Positions 37,561 to 47,222 are shown, numbered from the stretch's first letter. The stretch: 64,000 bases of DNA from Nocardia altamirensis NBRC 108246 (GCF_001612685.1 NZ_BDAY01000046.1:38930-102929); one strand, 5' to 3'. Numbers and translations: made by a program. The notes: generated from the letters alone by a model not told the origin.

Positions 37561-40500
37561 CCACCGAGGCGAACGAACTAGTCGAGGCACTACGCTCGGC
37601 CTTGAAGGACAACGATCGGCTGCGCAAGCAGAACCGGCAGATGCTGGCCAAGGCCAGCGAGCCGATCGCGGTGGTCGGCATGAGCTGCCGGTTCCCCGGC
37701 GGCGCCGCCTCGCCCGCGCAGCTGTGGGACCTGCTCGCCGATGGCCGCGACGCGATGGTGCCGCTGCCGGACAATCGCGGCTGGGACGTCGACGGGCTGT
37801 ACAACCCTGATCCGGACCATCCAGGCACCACCTACGCGACGAAGGGTGGCTTCATCGACGATGTGGCCGACTTCGACGCCGACTTCTTCGGTATCGGCCC
37901 GCGCGAGGCGCTGGCGATGGACCCGCAGCAGCGGCTGATCCTGGAGGCGGCATGGGAGGCCTTCGAGGACGCCGCGATCGACCCCACCGCACTGCGCGGC
38001 AGCGACACCGGAATCTATTGCGGCGCCATCAGTTCGGACTACGGCCGGACCATGCCGCCGGAGCTGGCCGGCTATCGGCTCGGCGTGCTGACCAGCGTGC
38101 TGGCCGGCCGGATCTCCTATCTGCTCGGCTTGGAAGGCCCTGCGGTCACCGTCGACACCGCCTGCTCGTCGTCGCTGGTTGCTATGCACCTGGCCGCCCG
38201 CGCACTGCGCGCGGGGGAGTGCTCGCTGGCGTTGGCAGGCGGGGTGACCGTGCTGTCGAGCCCGATTCTGCTCACCGAGTTCAGCAGGCAGCGCGGCCTG
38301 GCCGCCGACGGCCGCTGTAAGTCCTATGCCGCGGCGGCGGACGGCACCGGATTCGCCGACGGCGCAGGCGTGGTTGTGCTGGAACGACTTTCCGATGCGC
38401 AACGCAACGGCCACCGGATCCTCGCGGTGCTGCGCGGTTCCGCGATCAACCAGGACGGCGCAAGCAACGGGCTGACGGCGCCGAGCGGCCCGGCGCAGGA
38501 GCGGGTGATCCGGGCGGCGCTGGCCGACGCCGGTCTGTCCGCCGCCGACGTCGACGCGGTCGAAGGACACGGCACCGGAACCCAATTGGGTGATCCGATC
38601 GAGGCGCACGCCCTGCTGGCCACCTATGGACGGGACCGGACCGGCGATCCGCTGTGGCTCGGCTCGATCAAATCCAACATCGGGCACACCTCCGCGGCCG
38701 CAGGCATCGCCGGTGTCATCAAAATGGTGCTGGCGATGCGGCATTCGACGTTGCCGCCGACTCTGCATGTGGACGCGCCTTCACCGCAGGTGGATTGGGC
38801 GTCGGGGACGGTGGCGCTGCTACGCGCGGCGCAGCCGTGGCCCGCGCACGAGCGGCCGCGGCGGGCCGCGGTGTCGTCGTTCGGGGTGAGCGGCACCAAT
38901 GCGCACGTGATTCTGGAAGAAGCACCCGCCGCCGTGCCCGCCGCACCCACCGCCAGTCCGGTCGCCGCCGTACGGATGCCGGCGCCGGTACTGGTGTCCG
39001 CGCAAGGCGCGAGCGGGCTGCGGGCCCAGGCCGAACGGCTGCGCGACCTGGTCCAGGCCGATCCCGAACTCTCGCCGCTCGACCTCGGATTCTCGCTGAC
39101 CACCTCGCGGGCGTTGCTGCCGCACCGCGCCATGGTGCTCGCGCCGGACCGGGACGCGCTGCTGTCCGGCCTGGCGGAGGTGGCCGCGGCGGCACCCGGC
39201 GTGCTGGAAGGCCGTGCGGTCGCAGGCAAGACGGCGGTGATGTTCACCGGGCAGGGTGCGCAGCGGGCCAGGATGGGCGCCGAATTGGCCGCCGCGTTAC
39301 CGCGTTTCGATGCGGCCTTGGCGGAAGTCTGTGCGGTGGTTGATCCGTTGCTCGGCCGGTCGCTGCGGGAATTGCTCGCGGCCGAACCGGATTCGCCGGA
39401 CGCGGCCCTGCTGAATGCGACCGAGTACACCCAGGTCGCGCTGTTCGCAGTCGAGGTCGCGCTGTTCCGGCTCGTCGAATCCTTCGGCGTGCGAGTCGAT
39501 TACCTCATCGGCCATTCGGTGGGTGAGATCGCCGCCGCGCACGTCGCAGGCGTGCTTTCGCTTGCCGACGCCGCCGCCTTGGTGGTGGCGCGTGGCCGAT
39601 TGATGGGCGCACTCCCCGCGGGCGGCGCCATGGTGGCGGTGCAGGCCGACGAGGCGGAGGTGCTCGCCTCGCTTGCCGGATTCGACGGGCGGTTGGCGAT
39701 CGCCGCGGTGAATGCGCCACGCGCGGTGGTGGTTTCCGGCGACGCGGACGCCGCCGAGGACTGGTTGCCGCAGTGGTCGGGTCGCAAGACCGCACGGCTG
39801 CGGGTGAGTCATGCGTTCCATTCACCGCGCATGGAGCCGATGCTCGCCGAATTCGAGACGGTGACACGAGGTTTGACCTTCCAGCAACCGCGGATACCGA
39901 TCGTGTCGAATGTGCGCGGCACGGTCGTCTCCGATGAGCTGACCGACCCGATGTACTGGGTCGGGCATGTGCGCGCGGCGGTCAGGTTCGGCGACGGCGT
40001 GCGCACGCTCTACCAGCACGGCGTGCGCCGGTTCCTCGAGCTCGGCCCCGACGCGGTGCTGACCGCCATGGCCAGGCAGACGCTCGACGAGCTGGAAGGC
40101 GACGAGCCGGAGGCGGTACTGATCGCGGCCGCGCGGGCCGAGCGCGACGAGGTCGCCACCTTCGCCGGATTCCTCGGCCAGGCCCGCATGGCCGGGCTCG
40201 GCATCGATTGGGCCGCTTGCTATGCGGGCACCGGCGCCACCCGCGTCGACCTGCCGACCTACGCGTTCCAACGCCGCCGGTTCTGGCTGGCGCCGGACAC
40301 CACCGCGGCCGCGGCGCTGCCGGTGGACGACCCGGTGCTCACCGCCATCACCGCGGCGCCGACCGGCGTCGACACCGGCGCGCATCCGCTGGCCGCGGAA
40401 CTGCTCGCCGCGGCGGAGGCCGACCGGCAACGCATCGCGCGCGAGTTCGTGCTCGACCAGGTCGCCGCGGTGCTCGGCCACGACGGCCATGCGGCGATCG

Positions 40501-43500
40501 AGGCGACCCGCGCGCTCAAGGACATCGGGCTCGACTCGATGAGCGCGGTCGAGTTGCGCAACCGCCTCAACCGCGGCACCGGTCTGCGGTTGACCAGCAC
40601 CACCGCCTTCGACTACCCGACGCCCGCCGCATTGGCCCGGCTGATCGTCGAGCAGCTCACGGGCGCGGCGACCACCCGCAGGCAGACACGCAAACGCGCC
40701 GCCCCCGACGAGCCGCTGGCCATCATCGGGATGAGCTGCCGCTATCCGGGCGAGGTGCATTCGCCGGACGCGCTGTGGGATTTCGTCGCCGCGGGCGGTG
40801 ACGGCATGACCGGCTTCCCCGACGACCGAGACTGGGACCTCGAACGGCTCTACCACCCCGACCCGGACAACCCGGGCACCACCTACGCCAAGCTCGGCGG
40901 TTTCGTCACCGGCGCAGGCGATTTCGACGCGGAGTTCTTCGGGATCAGCCCGCACGAGGCGCTGGCGATGGACCCGCAGCAGCGCTGGCTGCTCGAGGGC
41001 GCGTGGGAGGCACTCGAGCACGCGGGCATCGACCCGACCGCGCTGCACGGCAGCGACACGGGGGTCTACTGCGGCGCCGTCAACCCGGACTACGGCACGG
41101 TGATGCCCTCCGAGCTGGAGCGTTTCCACCTGACCGGCGTGATGTCGAGCGTGCTGTCCGGCCGGATCTCCTACCTGCTCGGCCTGGAAGGGCCCGCGCT
41201 GACCGTGGACACCGCGTGCTCGGCGTCGCTGGTCGCGCTGCATCTGGCGGCGCAGGCGCTGCGGGCGGGGGAGTGCTCCCTTGCCCTGGCCGGCGGCGTG
41301 ACGGTGATGTCGACCCCGGTCGCCCTGAGCGATACCGCCCGGCTGCGCGGCCTGTCCGAGGACGGCCGGTGCAAGGCCTTCGCCGCCGCCGCGGACGGCA
41401 CCTCGTTCGCCGACGGCATGGGACTGCTTGTGCTGGAACGACTGTCGGACGCGCGGCGGAACGGCCACCGGGTACTCGCGGTGCTGCGCGGCAGCGCGGT
41501 GAACCAGGACGGCGCCACCAACGGACTGACCGCACCGAACGGTCCCTCGCAGGAGCGGGTGATCAGGGCCGCGCTGGACGCGGCCGGACTGCGGGCCGCC
41601 GACGTGGACGTGGTCGAGGCGCACGGCACCGGCACCCGGCTCGGCGATCCGATCGAGGCACACGCCCTGCTGGCCACCTACGGCCAGGAGCGGGAGCGTG
41701 GTCCGCTCTGGCTGGGTTCGATCAAATCGAATATCGGGCATGCCGGTCCGGCCGCCGGTGTCGCAGGCGTGATCAAGATGGTGCAGGCGATGCGGCACGA
41801 AGTGCTGCCGCGCACGCTGCACGTGGACGAGCCGTCGCCGCACATCGACTGGGACGCAGGCGAAGTCGAGCTCCTCACCGAGGAGCAGCCGTGGAAGACC
41901 AATGGCCACCCGCGCAGGGCCGCGGTGTCCGGCTTCGGCATGAGCGGCACGAACGCGCACGTCATCCTGGAGGAGGCGCCAGCACCGTATCCCGTGCCCG
42001 AGGTCACCGGGCGGAAGCTGCCTGCGGTGCCCGTGCTGATCTCGGCGCGCACCCCGGCCGCTTTGCAGGCGCAGGCTGATCGGCTGCGCGGCTACCTGCT
42101 TGCGCATCCCGGTCTCGATCCGGTCGATGTCGGCTTCGCGTCCGCGACGACCAGGGCGGCACTGTCGCGGCGGGCCGCCGTCGTTGCCAGGGATCGGGAT
42201 GAATTGATCAGCGGCTTGGCCGCTTTGGCCACCGCCGAACCGGCCGAGCACACCATCGACGGCAAGGCGGTGCCGGGCAAGACGGTGTTCGTGTTCCCTG
42301 GCCACGGTTCGCAATGGACCGAGATGGCGGTGCGACTGCTCGATACCGCGCCGGCATTCGCCGCTGAAATCGCCGCCTGTGCACGGGCATTCGAACCCCA
42401 CGTGGACTGGCGACTCGAAGAAGTGCTGCGCAGCGCGCCAGGGGCGCCGTCGATGGACGTGGTCGACGGGGTGATCCCGGTGAACGTGCTACAGCCGGTG
42501 GTGTTCGCGGTGATGGTCTCGCTGGCGGCGCTGTGGCGGGCACACGGCGTGGAACCCGATGCGGTGGTTGGTCATTCGCAAGGTGAAGTGGCCGCCGCCT
42601 ATGTCTCCGGCGCCCTGTCGCTCGAAGACGCCGCGCTGATCGTAGTGATGCGCAACAGGATCGCGCACGACCTGCTGCCCAACGACGCGGGCCTGCTATG
42701 GATCGGGGCGTCGGTGGCAGCGGCCGAAGAGCGGATCGCGCCGCGCGGCGCCGCGGTCGCCGTCGCGGTGGTGAACAGTCCGACCTCACTCGTTGTCGCC
42801 GGCGACACCAGCGTTTTGGTGCAGCTACAGGCCGAGTGCGAGCGCGACGGCGTCCGCACCCGCGCCCTCGGTTCCGCCTTCGCCTCGCACACCAGCGCGG
42901 TAGAAGTGCTCGAGACCGAGCTGCTCGCGTCGCTGACCTCGGTGGCGCCGCGCGCGAACCGGGTGCCGTTCTACTCGACGGCACTCGACACCTACGTCGA
43001 CGGCACGGATCTCGGCGCACCGTACTGGTATGCCAACCTGCGGCAGCGGGTCGGCTTCGAACCGGCGGTGCGCGCGTTGATCGACGACGGCGCAACGTGT
43101 TTCGTTGAGGTCTCGCCGCATCCGGTATTGACGACGGCCATCGAGCAGACCGCGCACGCGCACGGCGCCGAGGGCCGGATCGCGACGGTCGGGACGCTGC
43201 GCCGCGAGGAGGGTGGCCTGGATCGGTTCGCACTAGCGCTGGCGAGCGCGCACACGGTCGGCGTCCCGGTGGACTGGCCCGGCTTCTACGCCGAGACCGG
43301 GGCGGTTGACGTTCCGTTGCCGACCTACGCGTTCCAGCGGCGGCGGTATTGGCTGCCGCCGGTGACGTCGGGATCCGGCGCCGGACAGGCAATCCTGGCC
43401 GCGGCCTTGCCGACGGCGGCCGACGCCGCCGAAGACGGCTCGCTGGTGCGCAGGCTCGCTGCGGTGCCCGAGGAGGAGCGAGAGACGGTGCTACAGGACG

Positions 43501-44597
43501 TGATTCGCGCCCAGGTGGCCGCCGTGCTCGGCCACGAGTCCGCCGATTCGGTGGAACTCGACCTGGAATTCCGGGAGATGGGCTTCACCTCGGTGAGCGC
43601 GGTCGCGCTACGCAACCGGCTGCAGCGGGTGACCGGTGTGTCACTGCCGCCGACCGTCGTCTTCGACCACCCGGACACCCTCGGCATCGCCCGCTGGCTC
43701 GCGGGGCAGTTGAGCGACCACGTGGCGGTGGCGGAGCCCGACGAGGTCGGCGAAGCTGCCGAGCAGATCGACACTGCACCAAGAGAATTCGCGCCTGCGA
43801 ATGATCGAGGCACGATCACCGCATTGATCAGGCATGCCCACCGGGCCGGCGACATCGAACGAGCACTGCCCTGGTTGCTCGAGGCGTCCCGATTCCTGCC
43901 GTCGTTCACCGAGCCCATGGCCGACGGCACGGAGATTGTTCGCCTTGCCAAAGGCGATGCGACACAGCCTGCCGTGGTGTGCGTGCCCTCGTTCGTGGTC
44001 GGCTCCGGGCCGCACTTGTTCCTGAGCCTCGCCGCTGAGCTGTCCGGCCGAGACGTCTTCGCCTGCTCACTGCCCGGATTCCGGGACGGCGAGGCGATGC
44101 CCGCGTCCTGGGACGTCGCGATCGCCGTGCTCGCGGACGCGATCAGGACAGCCGTCGGCGACGGCGATTTCGTCCTCGTCGGCTATTCGATCGGCGGCGC
44201 CATCGCGCACGCGCTGGCCGCCGAGTTCGAGCGGACCGGCCGGGCCGCAACGGGTTTGGTGCTGGTCGACACACCGGCACCGCGATTCGTCGTCGAGGAG
44301 GGTGCCGGCGTCTTCGGGGCGACCGTGACCATGCTGCTCGACGGCAACCGCGACCTCGCCTTCGACGACTCCGGCTGGCTGGCGATGGGCACCTACCTAC
44401 GGTTGCTTGCCCAGTTCGGCGAGCCCGAGCTCGACACTCCGCAGCTGTATCTGCGGGCGAGCGTGCCCTCCGGCGCGAGCAGGCCGTGGCCCGAATGGGA
44501 GCTCGGCGGCGACCGAATCGACGTGGACGCCGACCATTTCGGCCTGATCAACGACCCCGCGAGCGCCGGAGTGATCGAAAAGTGGATCCAGCGGTGA
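37557..44597 (+). CDS. Type I PKS 5: modules 6 and 7 (non-reducing) + thioesterase
   Basis: 2346 residues. Docking helix (EALRSALKDNDRLRKQNRQ). Module 6: KS (Cys203), AT (560-840; GHSVGE, HAFH, malonyl), ACP directly after (Ser994 in LDSM), no KR or DH. Module 7: KS (Cys1221 in DTACSAS), AT (1577-1865; FPGHGSQW, GHSQGE and FASH), ACP (Ser2012 in FTSV, Thr replacing the usual Asp), again no reduction. TE: ~2135-2346, Ser2211 in GYSIGG and His in DADHFGL. Two unreduced steps leave a 3,5-dioxo thioester, suited to enol-lactonisation to a 4-hydroxy-2-pyrone (inference). The AT of module 7 matches neither the YASH nor HAFH consensus, so its extender is uncertain. GTG 37557 follows GAGAGGAAG. The TE is a standard terminal domain, but release by cyclisation rather than hydrolysis cannot be read from sequence. 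Confidence 0.95.
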   Translation: MTTEANELVEALRSALKDNDRLRKQNRQMLAKASEPIAVVGMSCRFPGGAASPAQLWDLLADGRDAMVPLPDNRGWDVDGLYNPDPDHPGTTYATKGGFIDDVADFDADFFGIGPREALAMDPQQRLILEAAWEAFEDAAIDPTALRGSDTGIYCGAISSDYGRTMPPELAGYRLGVLTSVLAGRISYLLGLEGPAVTVDTACSSSLVAMHLAARALRAGECSLALAGGVTVLSSPILLTEFSRQRGLAADGRCKSYAAAADGTGFADGAGVVVLERLSDAQRNGHRILAVLRGSAINQDGASNGLTAPSGPAQERVIRAALADAGLSAADVDAVEGHGTGTQLGDPIEAHALLATYGRDRTGDPLWLGSIKSNIGHTSAAAGIAGVIKMVLAMRHSTLPPTLHVDAPSPQVDWASGTVALLRAAQPWPAHERPRRAAVSSFGVSGTNAHVILEEAPAAVPAAPTASPVAAVRMPAPVLVSAQGASGLRAQAERLRDLVQADPELSPLDLGFSLTTSRALLPHRAMVLAPDRDALLSGLAEVAAAAPGVLEGRAVAGKTAVMFTGQGAQRARMGAELAAALPRFDAALAEVCAVVDPLLGRSLRELLAAEPDSPDAALLNATEYTQVALFAVEVALFRLVESFGVRVDYLIGHSVGEIAAAHVAGVLSLADAAALVVARGRLMGALPAGGAMVAVQADEAEVLASLAGFDGRLAIAAVNAPRAVVVSGDADAAEDWLPQWSGRKTARLRVSHAFHSPRMEPMLAEFETVTRGLTFQQPRIPIVSNVRGTVVSDELTDPMYWVGHVRAAVRFGDGVRTLYQHGVRRFLELGPDAVLTAMARQTLDELEGDEPEAVLIAAARAERDEVATFAGFLGQARMAGLGIDWAACYAGTGATRVDLPTYAFQRRRFWLAPDTTAAAALPVDDPVLTAITAAPTGVDTGAHPLAAELLAAAEADRQRIAREFVLDQVAAVLGHDGHAAIEATRALKDIGLDSMSAVELRNRLNRGTGLRLTSTTAFDYPTPAALARLIVEQLTGAATTRRQTRKRAAPDEPLAIIGMSCRYPGEVHSPDALWDFVAAGGDGMTGFPDDRDWDLERLYHPDPDNPGTTYAKLGGFVTGAGDFDAEFFGISPHEALAMDPQQRWLLEGAWEALEHAGIDPTALHGSDTGVYCGAVNPDYGTVMPSELERFHLTGVMSSVLSGRISYLLGLEGPALTVDTACSASLVALHLAAQALRAGECSLALAGGVTVMSTPVALSDTARLRGLSEDGRCKAFAAAADGTSFADGMGLLVLERLSDARRNGHRVLAVLRGSAVNQDGATNGLTAPNGPSQERVIRAALDAAGLRAADVDVVEAHGTGTRLGDPIEAHALLATYGQERERGPLWLGSIKSNIGHAGPAAGVAGVIKMVQAMRHEVLPRTLHVDEPSPHIDWDAGEVELLTEEQPWKTNGHPRRAAVSGFGMSGTNAHVILEEAPAPYPVPEVTGRKLPAVPVLISARTPAALQAQADRLRGYLLAHPGLDPVDVGFASATTRAALSRRAAVVARDRDELISGLAALATAEPAEHTIDGKAVPGKTVFVFPGHGSQWTEMAVRLLDTAPAFAAEIAACARAFEPHVDWRLEEVLRSAPGAPSMDVVDGVIPVNVLQPVVFAVMVSLAALWRAHGVEPDAVVGHSQGEVAAAYVSGALSLEDAALIVVMRNRIAHDLLPNDAGLLWIGASVAAAEERIAPRGAAVAVAVVNSPTSLVVAGDTSVLVQLQAECERDGVRTRALGSAFASHTSAVEVLETELLASLTSVAPRANRVPFYSTALDTYVDGTDLGAPYWYANLRQRVGFEPAVRALIDDGATCFVEVSPHPVLTTAIEQTAHAHGAEGRIATVGTLRREEGGLDRFALALASAHTVGVPVDWPGFYAETGAVDVPLPTYAFQRRRYWLPPVTSGSGAGQAILAAALPTAADAAEDGSLVRRLAAVPEEERETVLQDVIRAQVAAVLGHESADSVELDLEFREMGFTSVSAVALRNRLQRVTGVSLPPTVVFDHPDTLGIARWLAGQLSDHVAVAEPDEVGEAAEQIDTAPREFAPANDRGTITALIRHAHRAGDIERALPWLLEASRFLPSFTEPMADGTEIVRLAKGDATQPAVVCVPSFVVGSGPHLFLSLAAELSGRDVFACSLPGFRDGEAMPASWDVAIAVLADAIRTAVGDGDFVLVGYSIGGAIAHALAAEFERTGRAATGLVLVDTPAPRFVVEEGAGVFGATVTMLLDGNRDLAFDDSGWLAMGTYLRLLAQFGEPELDTPQLYLRASVPSGASRPWPEWELGGDRIDVDADHFGLINDPASAGVIEKWIQR

Positions 44598-44668
44598 CCG
44601 CTCGGGCTCTCACTACCATGACCCGGCCCCGCGAGGTGCCCGGCCTGCACACAGAGGAGATGAGATGA
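44594..44668 (+). CDS. 24-codon bridging minicistron (PKS 5 to P450)
   Basis: GTG 44594 overlaps the PKS 5 stop as GTGA; the frame (VTARALTTMTRPREVPGLH...) stops at TGA 44666-44668, which overlaps the P450 start as ATGA. It contains the GAGGAG site used by the P450. The same geometry is seen between PKS 2/3 and PKS 4/5. Confidence 0.4.
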   Translation: MTARALTTMTRPREVPGLHTEEMR

Positions 44669-46137
44669 ACCATCCGGACCCGACCGACAGCGCGACCGCC
44701 GCGCATGGCGCAGGCAGCCCGACCGACGTCGCGGCCGCGGCCCGCGCGGCAGGCTGTCCTGTCCACCAGGCCGCGCCCGCGCAGACGGTGATCCCGTCGT
44801 CGGCGGTGCTCGGTCCGACGGACAGCCATCGCAAGCAGCTGTGGCGGTTCATGACGCGGCGCACCGAGTTCCTGAACGAGTGCAGGGAGCGGTACGGCAC
44901 CCGGTTCCTGCTGCACATCAAGCCGGGGTTGCAGTTCTTCGTGCTCTCCGATCCGGACGACGTGCGCGCCGTCTACCAGGCGCCGCGCACGAGCCTGCAC
45001 TGCGGCAATTCCAATGGCGCACTGGAGAAGTACTTCGGCAACACCGGCATCGCGTACCTCGACGAGGGCGAGCACCTGGCGCGTCGCCGTGCCCTCACAC
45101 GCAGCTTCAAAGGCGCGGCGTTCAAGCGCATCCAGGATGCGGTGGAGGAGATCACGATCCAGGCCGTCGCGGAGTGGCCGCGGGACGAGGTCATCGAGAT
45201 GCACGACCTGGTGCACCGCTGGGCCATGAATGTGATCCGCGAAGTGGTGTTCGGCAAAGTCGTCCCGTCCAACTGGGACCGGCTGCTCGACGCACTGATG
45301 GCCCTGGTCGAGTTCAACACCTACAAGACGGCGATGCTGCAGATCGACAACTGGTCGCCCGCCACGAAGTTGTTCATGAAGTTGATGCCTGGCACCGGTG
45401 TCAAGGACTTCTGGAAGCGCCGCCCGGTAGTCGATGCGCTGCTGGCCGAGGCGGTGGCCGAGCGCCTGCGGATCGGCGAGCTCGGCGACGACATGCTGTC
45501 GGTGATGCTGGCGATCACGCGCGAGGACGGCACGCAGCTGTCCGGCGTCGAGTTGCGCGACGAGATGATGACCATGTTCATCGCTGGCACCGTGACGACT
45601 GTCTCTGCGGTCTGCTGGTCGCTGGAGTACCTCACCAGGGACCCCGAGGTGCTCGGCAAGCTCCGCGCCGAGCTCGACGCGGGCGAGTCCGAGGAGTACC
45701 TCACCGCCGTCGTGCACGAGGTGCTCCGGATCAATCCGCCGCTGCCGATGAACCTGGCGCGGCAGGTGGTCGAGCCGATCGAGATCGGCGGTGTCCGGTA
45801 CGAACGCGGCCAGTTGCTGGTGCCGAGCGCGGAGCTGTTGAACAACGACCCGGTCCGGTACCCCGAGCCCGAGCAGTTCCGGCCTGAGCGTTTCCTCGGC
45901 TCGGCGCCAGGCACCTTTTCCTGGATCCCGTTCGGCGGCGGCCACACTCGGTGCATGGGCGACCGGATCGCCGTCCACGAGATCAAGGTCATGCTGCGCG
46001 AGGTGCTGACGCATTGCGAACTCGGCCGCGCCGACCGCGAGCCGAGCACGGCCAAGCCGCGCGGTCCGGTGATCGTGCCGAGCAACGGCCCACACCTGAC
46101 GTTGCGCCGCCGGGCCGCGGTGCCGGTGCACAGCTGA
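44665..46137 (+). CDS. Cytochrome P450
   Basis: 490 residues, soluble bacterial P450 with a ~60-residue Ala/Pro-rich N-terminal extension. Visible: I-helix oxygen-binding motif AGTVTT near residue 310, ExxR as HEVLR near 352, and the haem loop FGGGHTRCMG near 430 with its axial Cys. Family knowledge: such enzymes hydroxylate, epoxidise or form ether bridges on PKS products using ferredoxin and a reductase. It follows the terminal PKS in a probable coupled transcript, which argues for oxidation of the released polyketide. A candidate reductase (FprA type) is at 57234-58628, but no ferredoxin gene is visible. Substrate site not predictable. Confidence 0.93.
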   Translation: MNHPDPTDSATAAHGAGSPTDVAAAARAAGCPVHQAAPAQTVIPSSAVLGPTDSHRKQLWRFMTRRTEFLNECRERYGTRFLLHIKPGLQFFVLSDPDDVRAVYQAPRTSLHCGNSNGALEKYFGNTGIAYLDEGEHLARRRALTRSFKGAAFKRIQDAVEEITIQAVAEWPRDEVIEMHDLVHRWAMNVIREVVFGKVVPSNWDRLLDALMALVEFNTYKTAMLQIDNWSPATKLFMKLMPGTGVKDFWKRRPVVDALLAEAVAERLRIGELGDDMLSVMLAITREDGTQLSGVELRDEMMTMFIAGTVTTVSAVCWSLEYLTRDPEVLGKLRAELDAGESEEYLTAVVHEVLRINPPLPMNLARQVVEPIEIGGVRYERGQLLVPSAELLNNDPVRYPEPEQFRPERFLGSAPGTFSWIPFGGGHTRCMGDRIAVHEIKVMLREVLTHCELGRADREPSTAKPRGPVIVPSNGPHLTLRRRAAVPVHS

Positions 46138-46165
46138 TCATCCTCACCTGAGATTGGGAAGTTCC

Positions 46166-47203
46166 ATGACTGAACCGAAACACAAGCAGCGACTGTTCGA
46201 ATTGGTCTTCGGGCACCTGGCCGCGCAGACCGTCTCCACCGCGGTGCGCCTGCGGCTGGCCGACACCCTCGGCGACACCGAGCAGAGCGGCGCGGCGCTG
46301 GCCGCGGCGCTCGGCACGAACCCCGCGGCGACCACCCAGTTCTGCCGCGCGCTTGCCGCGCACGGCATCCTCACCCAGACCGCGGCCGGGCACTTCCGGC
46401 TGACCGAGACCGGGGCTTTGCTCCGCACCGATCGCACCGATTCGCTGGATTCCTTCGCTCGGGTGTTCACCGATCCGGCGATCGTCGGCGCGTGGCGTGA
46501 GCTCGATACCGCCGTTCGCACCGGAAAGGGCGTGTTCGACCAGGTTTTCGGGAAGTCCTTCTTCGAATATGTTGCGGGCGACGAGAACCTGTCGACCGCC
46601 TTTCCTGCCGCGTTGCAGCAGAGCGCAACACAGACCGCGCAGACGCTGCCGTTCCACTATGATTTCGCCGCTTACGGCACCGTGGCCGATATCGGCGGCG
46701 GCCGCGGCACCGTGCTCGCCGCCATTCTGGCCGCCCATCCCGGCGTGCGCGGAGTGCTGTTCGACAACGCCGGGGCGGTCGCCGAGGCAGGGGCGAACTT
46801 CGCCGCCGCAGGCGTGGCCGACCGTTGCACGGTGACCGCGGGCGACATCGGCGGTGAGGTGCCTGCGGGCGCCGACCTCTACCTGCTCAAGAACGTCCTG
46901 CACTACGCCGACGACGATCGTGCGGTCGCGGTGCTCGACACGATCCGGCGGGCGATCCCCGCGCACGGCCGTCTGCTCATCGTGGATCCAGCGCTGCCGG
47001 AAACCGTCGACGGCTCCATCCCGGACACCATGTACCTCAGCGATCTGCACATGCGGGTGCTCGGCGGTGGCCAGGGTCGTACCCGTGCCGAATTCGAGAA
47101 TCTCTGCACCCGCGCGGGTTTCACCGTCTCCACGGTCAGCTTGCTGCCCGCTCCGGTGGCCTTCTCGCTGATCGAGGCAGTGCCCGGAGCCGGCGACAGC
47201 TGA
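46166..47203 (+). CDS. SAM-dependent O-methyltransferase
   Basis: 345 residues of the plant-COMT/TcmN-like methyltransferase family: an N-terminal dimerisation/winged-helix part (RLADTLGDT... CRALAAHGIL, residues 15-95) and a Rossmann domain with motif I DIGGGRGTVLA near residue 178, then LLKNVLHYADDD (the His-Asp acid/base region) and GRLLIVDP. It likely methylates an enol or phenol hydroxyl, for example the 4-OH of a pyrone (inference). ATG 46166 follows GGGAA; the gap to the P450 is 28 nt, so they are probably cotranscribed. Confidence 0.88.
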   Translation: MTEPKHKQRLFELVFGHLAAQTVSTAVRLRLADTLGDTEQSGAALAAALGTNPAATTQFCRALAAHGILTQTAAGHFRLTETGALLRTDRTDSLDSFARVFTDPAIVGAWRELDTAVRTGKGVFDQVFGKSFFEYVAGDENLSTAFPAALQQSATQTAQTLPFHYDFAAYGTVADIGGGRGTVLAAILAAHPGVRGVLFDNAGAVAEAGANFAAAGVADRCTVTAGDIGGEVPAGADLYLLKNVLHYADDDRAVAVLDTIRRAIPAHGRLLIVDPALPETVDGSIPDTMYLSDLHMRVLGGGQGRTRAEFENLCTRAGFTVSTVSLLPAPVAFSLIEAVPGAGDS

Positions 47204-47216
47204 CCTCGACGCGCGT

Positions 47217-47222
47217 GTATCC
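47217..47222 (+). promoter_or_regulatory. GTATCC element before the MBL-fold gene
   Basis: GTATCCG 49 nt before ATG 47272 in the 68-nt gap after the methyltransferase; same element as before the PKS genes. Confidence 0.35.

Noticed and set aside
6299..44597. Nargenicin-type cluster
   Set aside because: Nargenicin needs an acetate-started line with more hydroxylated units and a pyrrole-carboxylate pathway. The module order here (KSQ/propionate, triene, two unreduced terminal units) does not fit.
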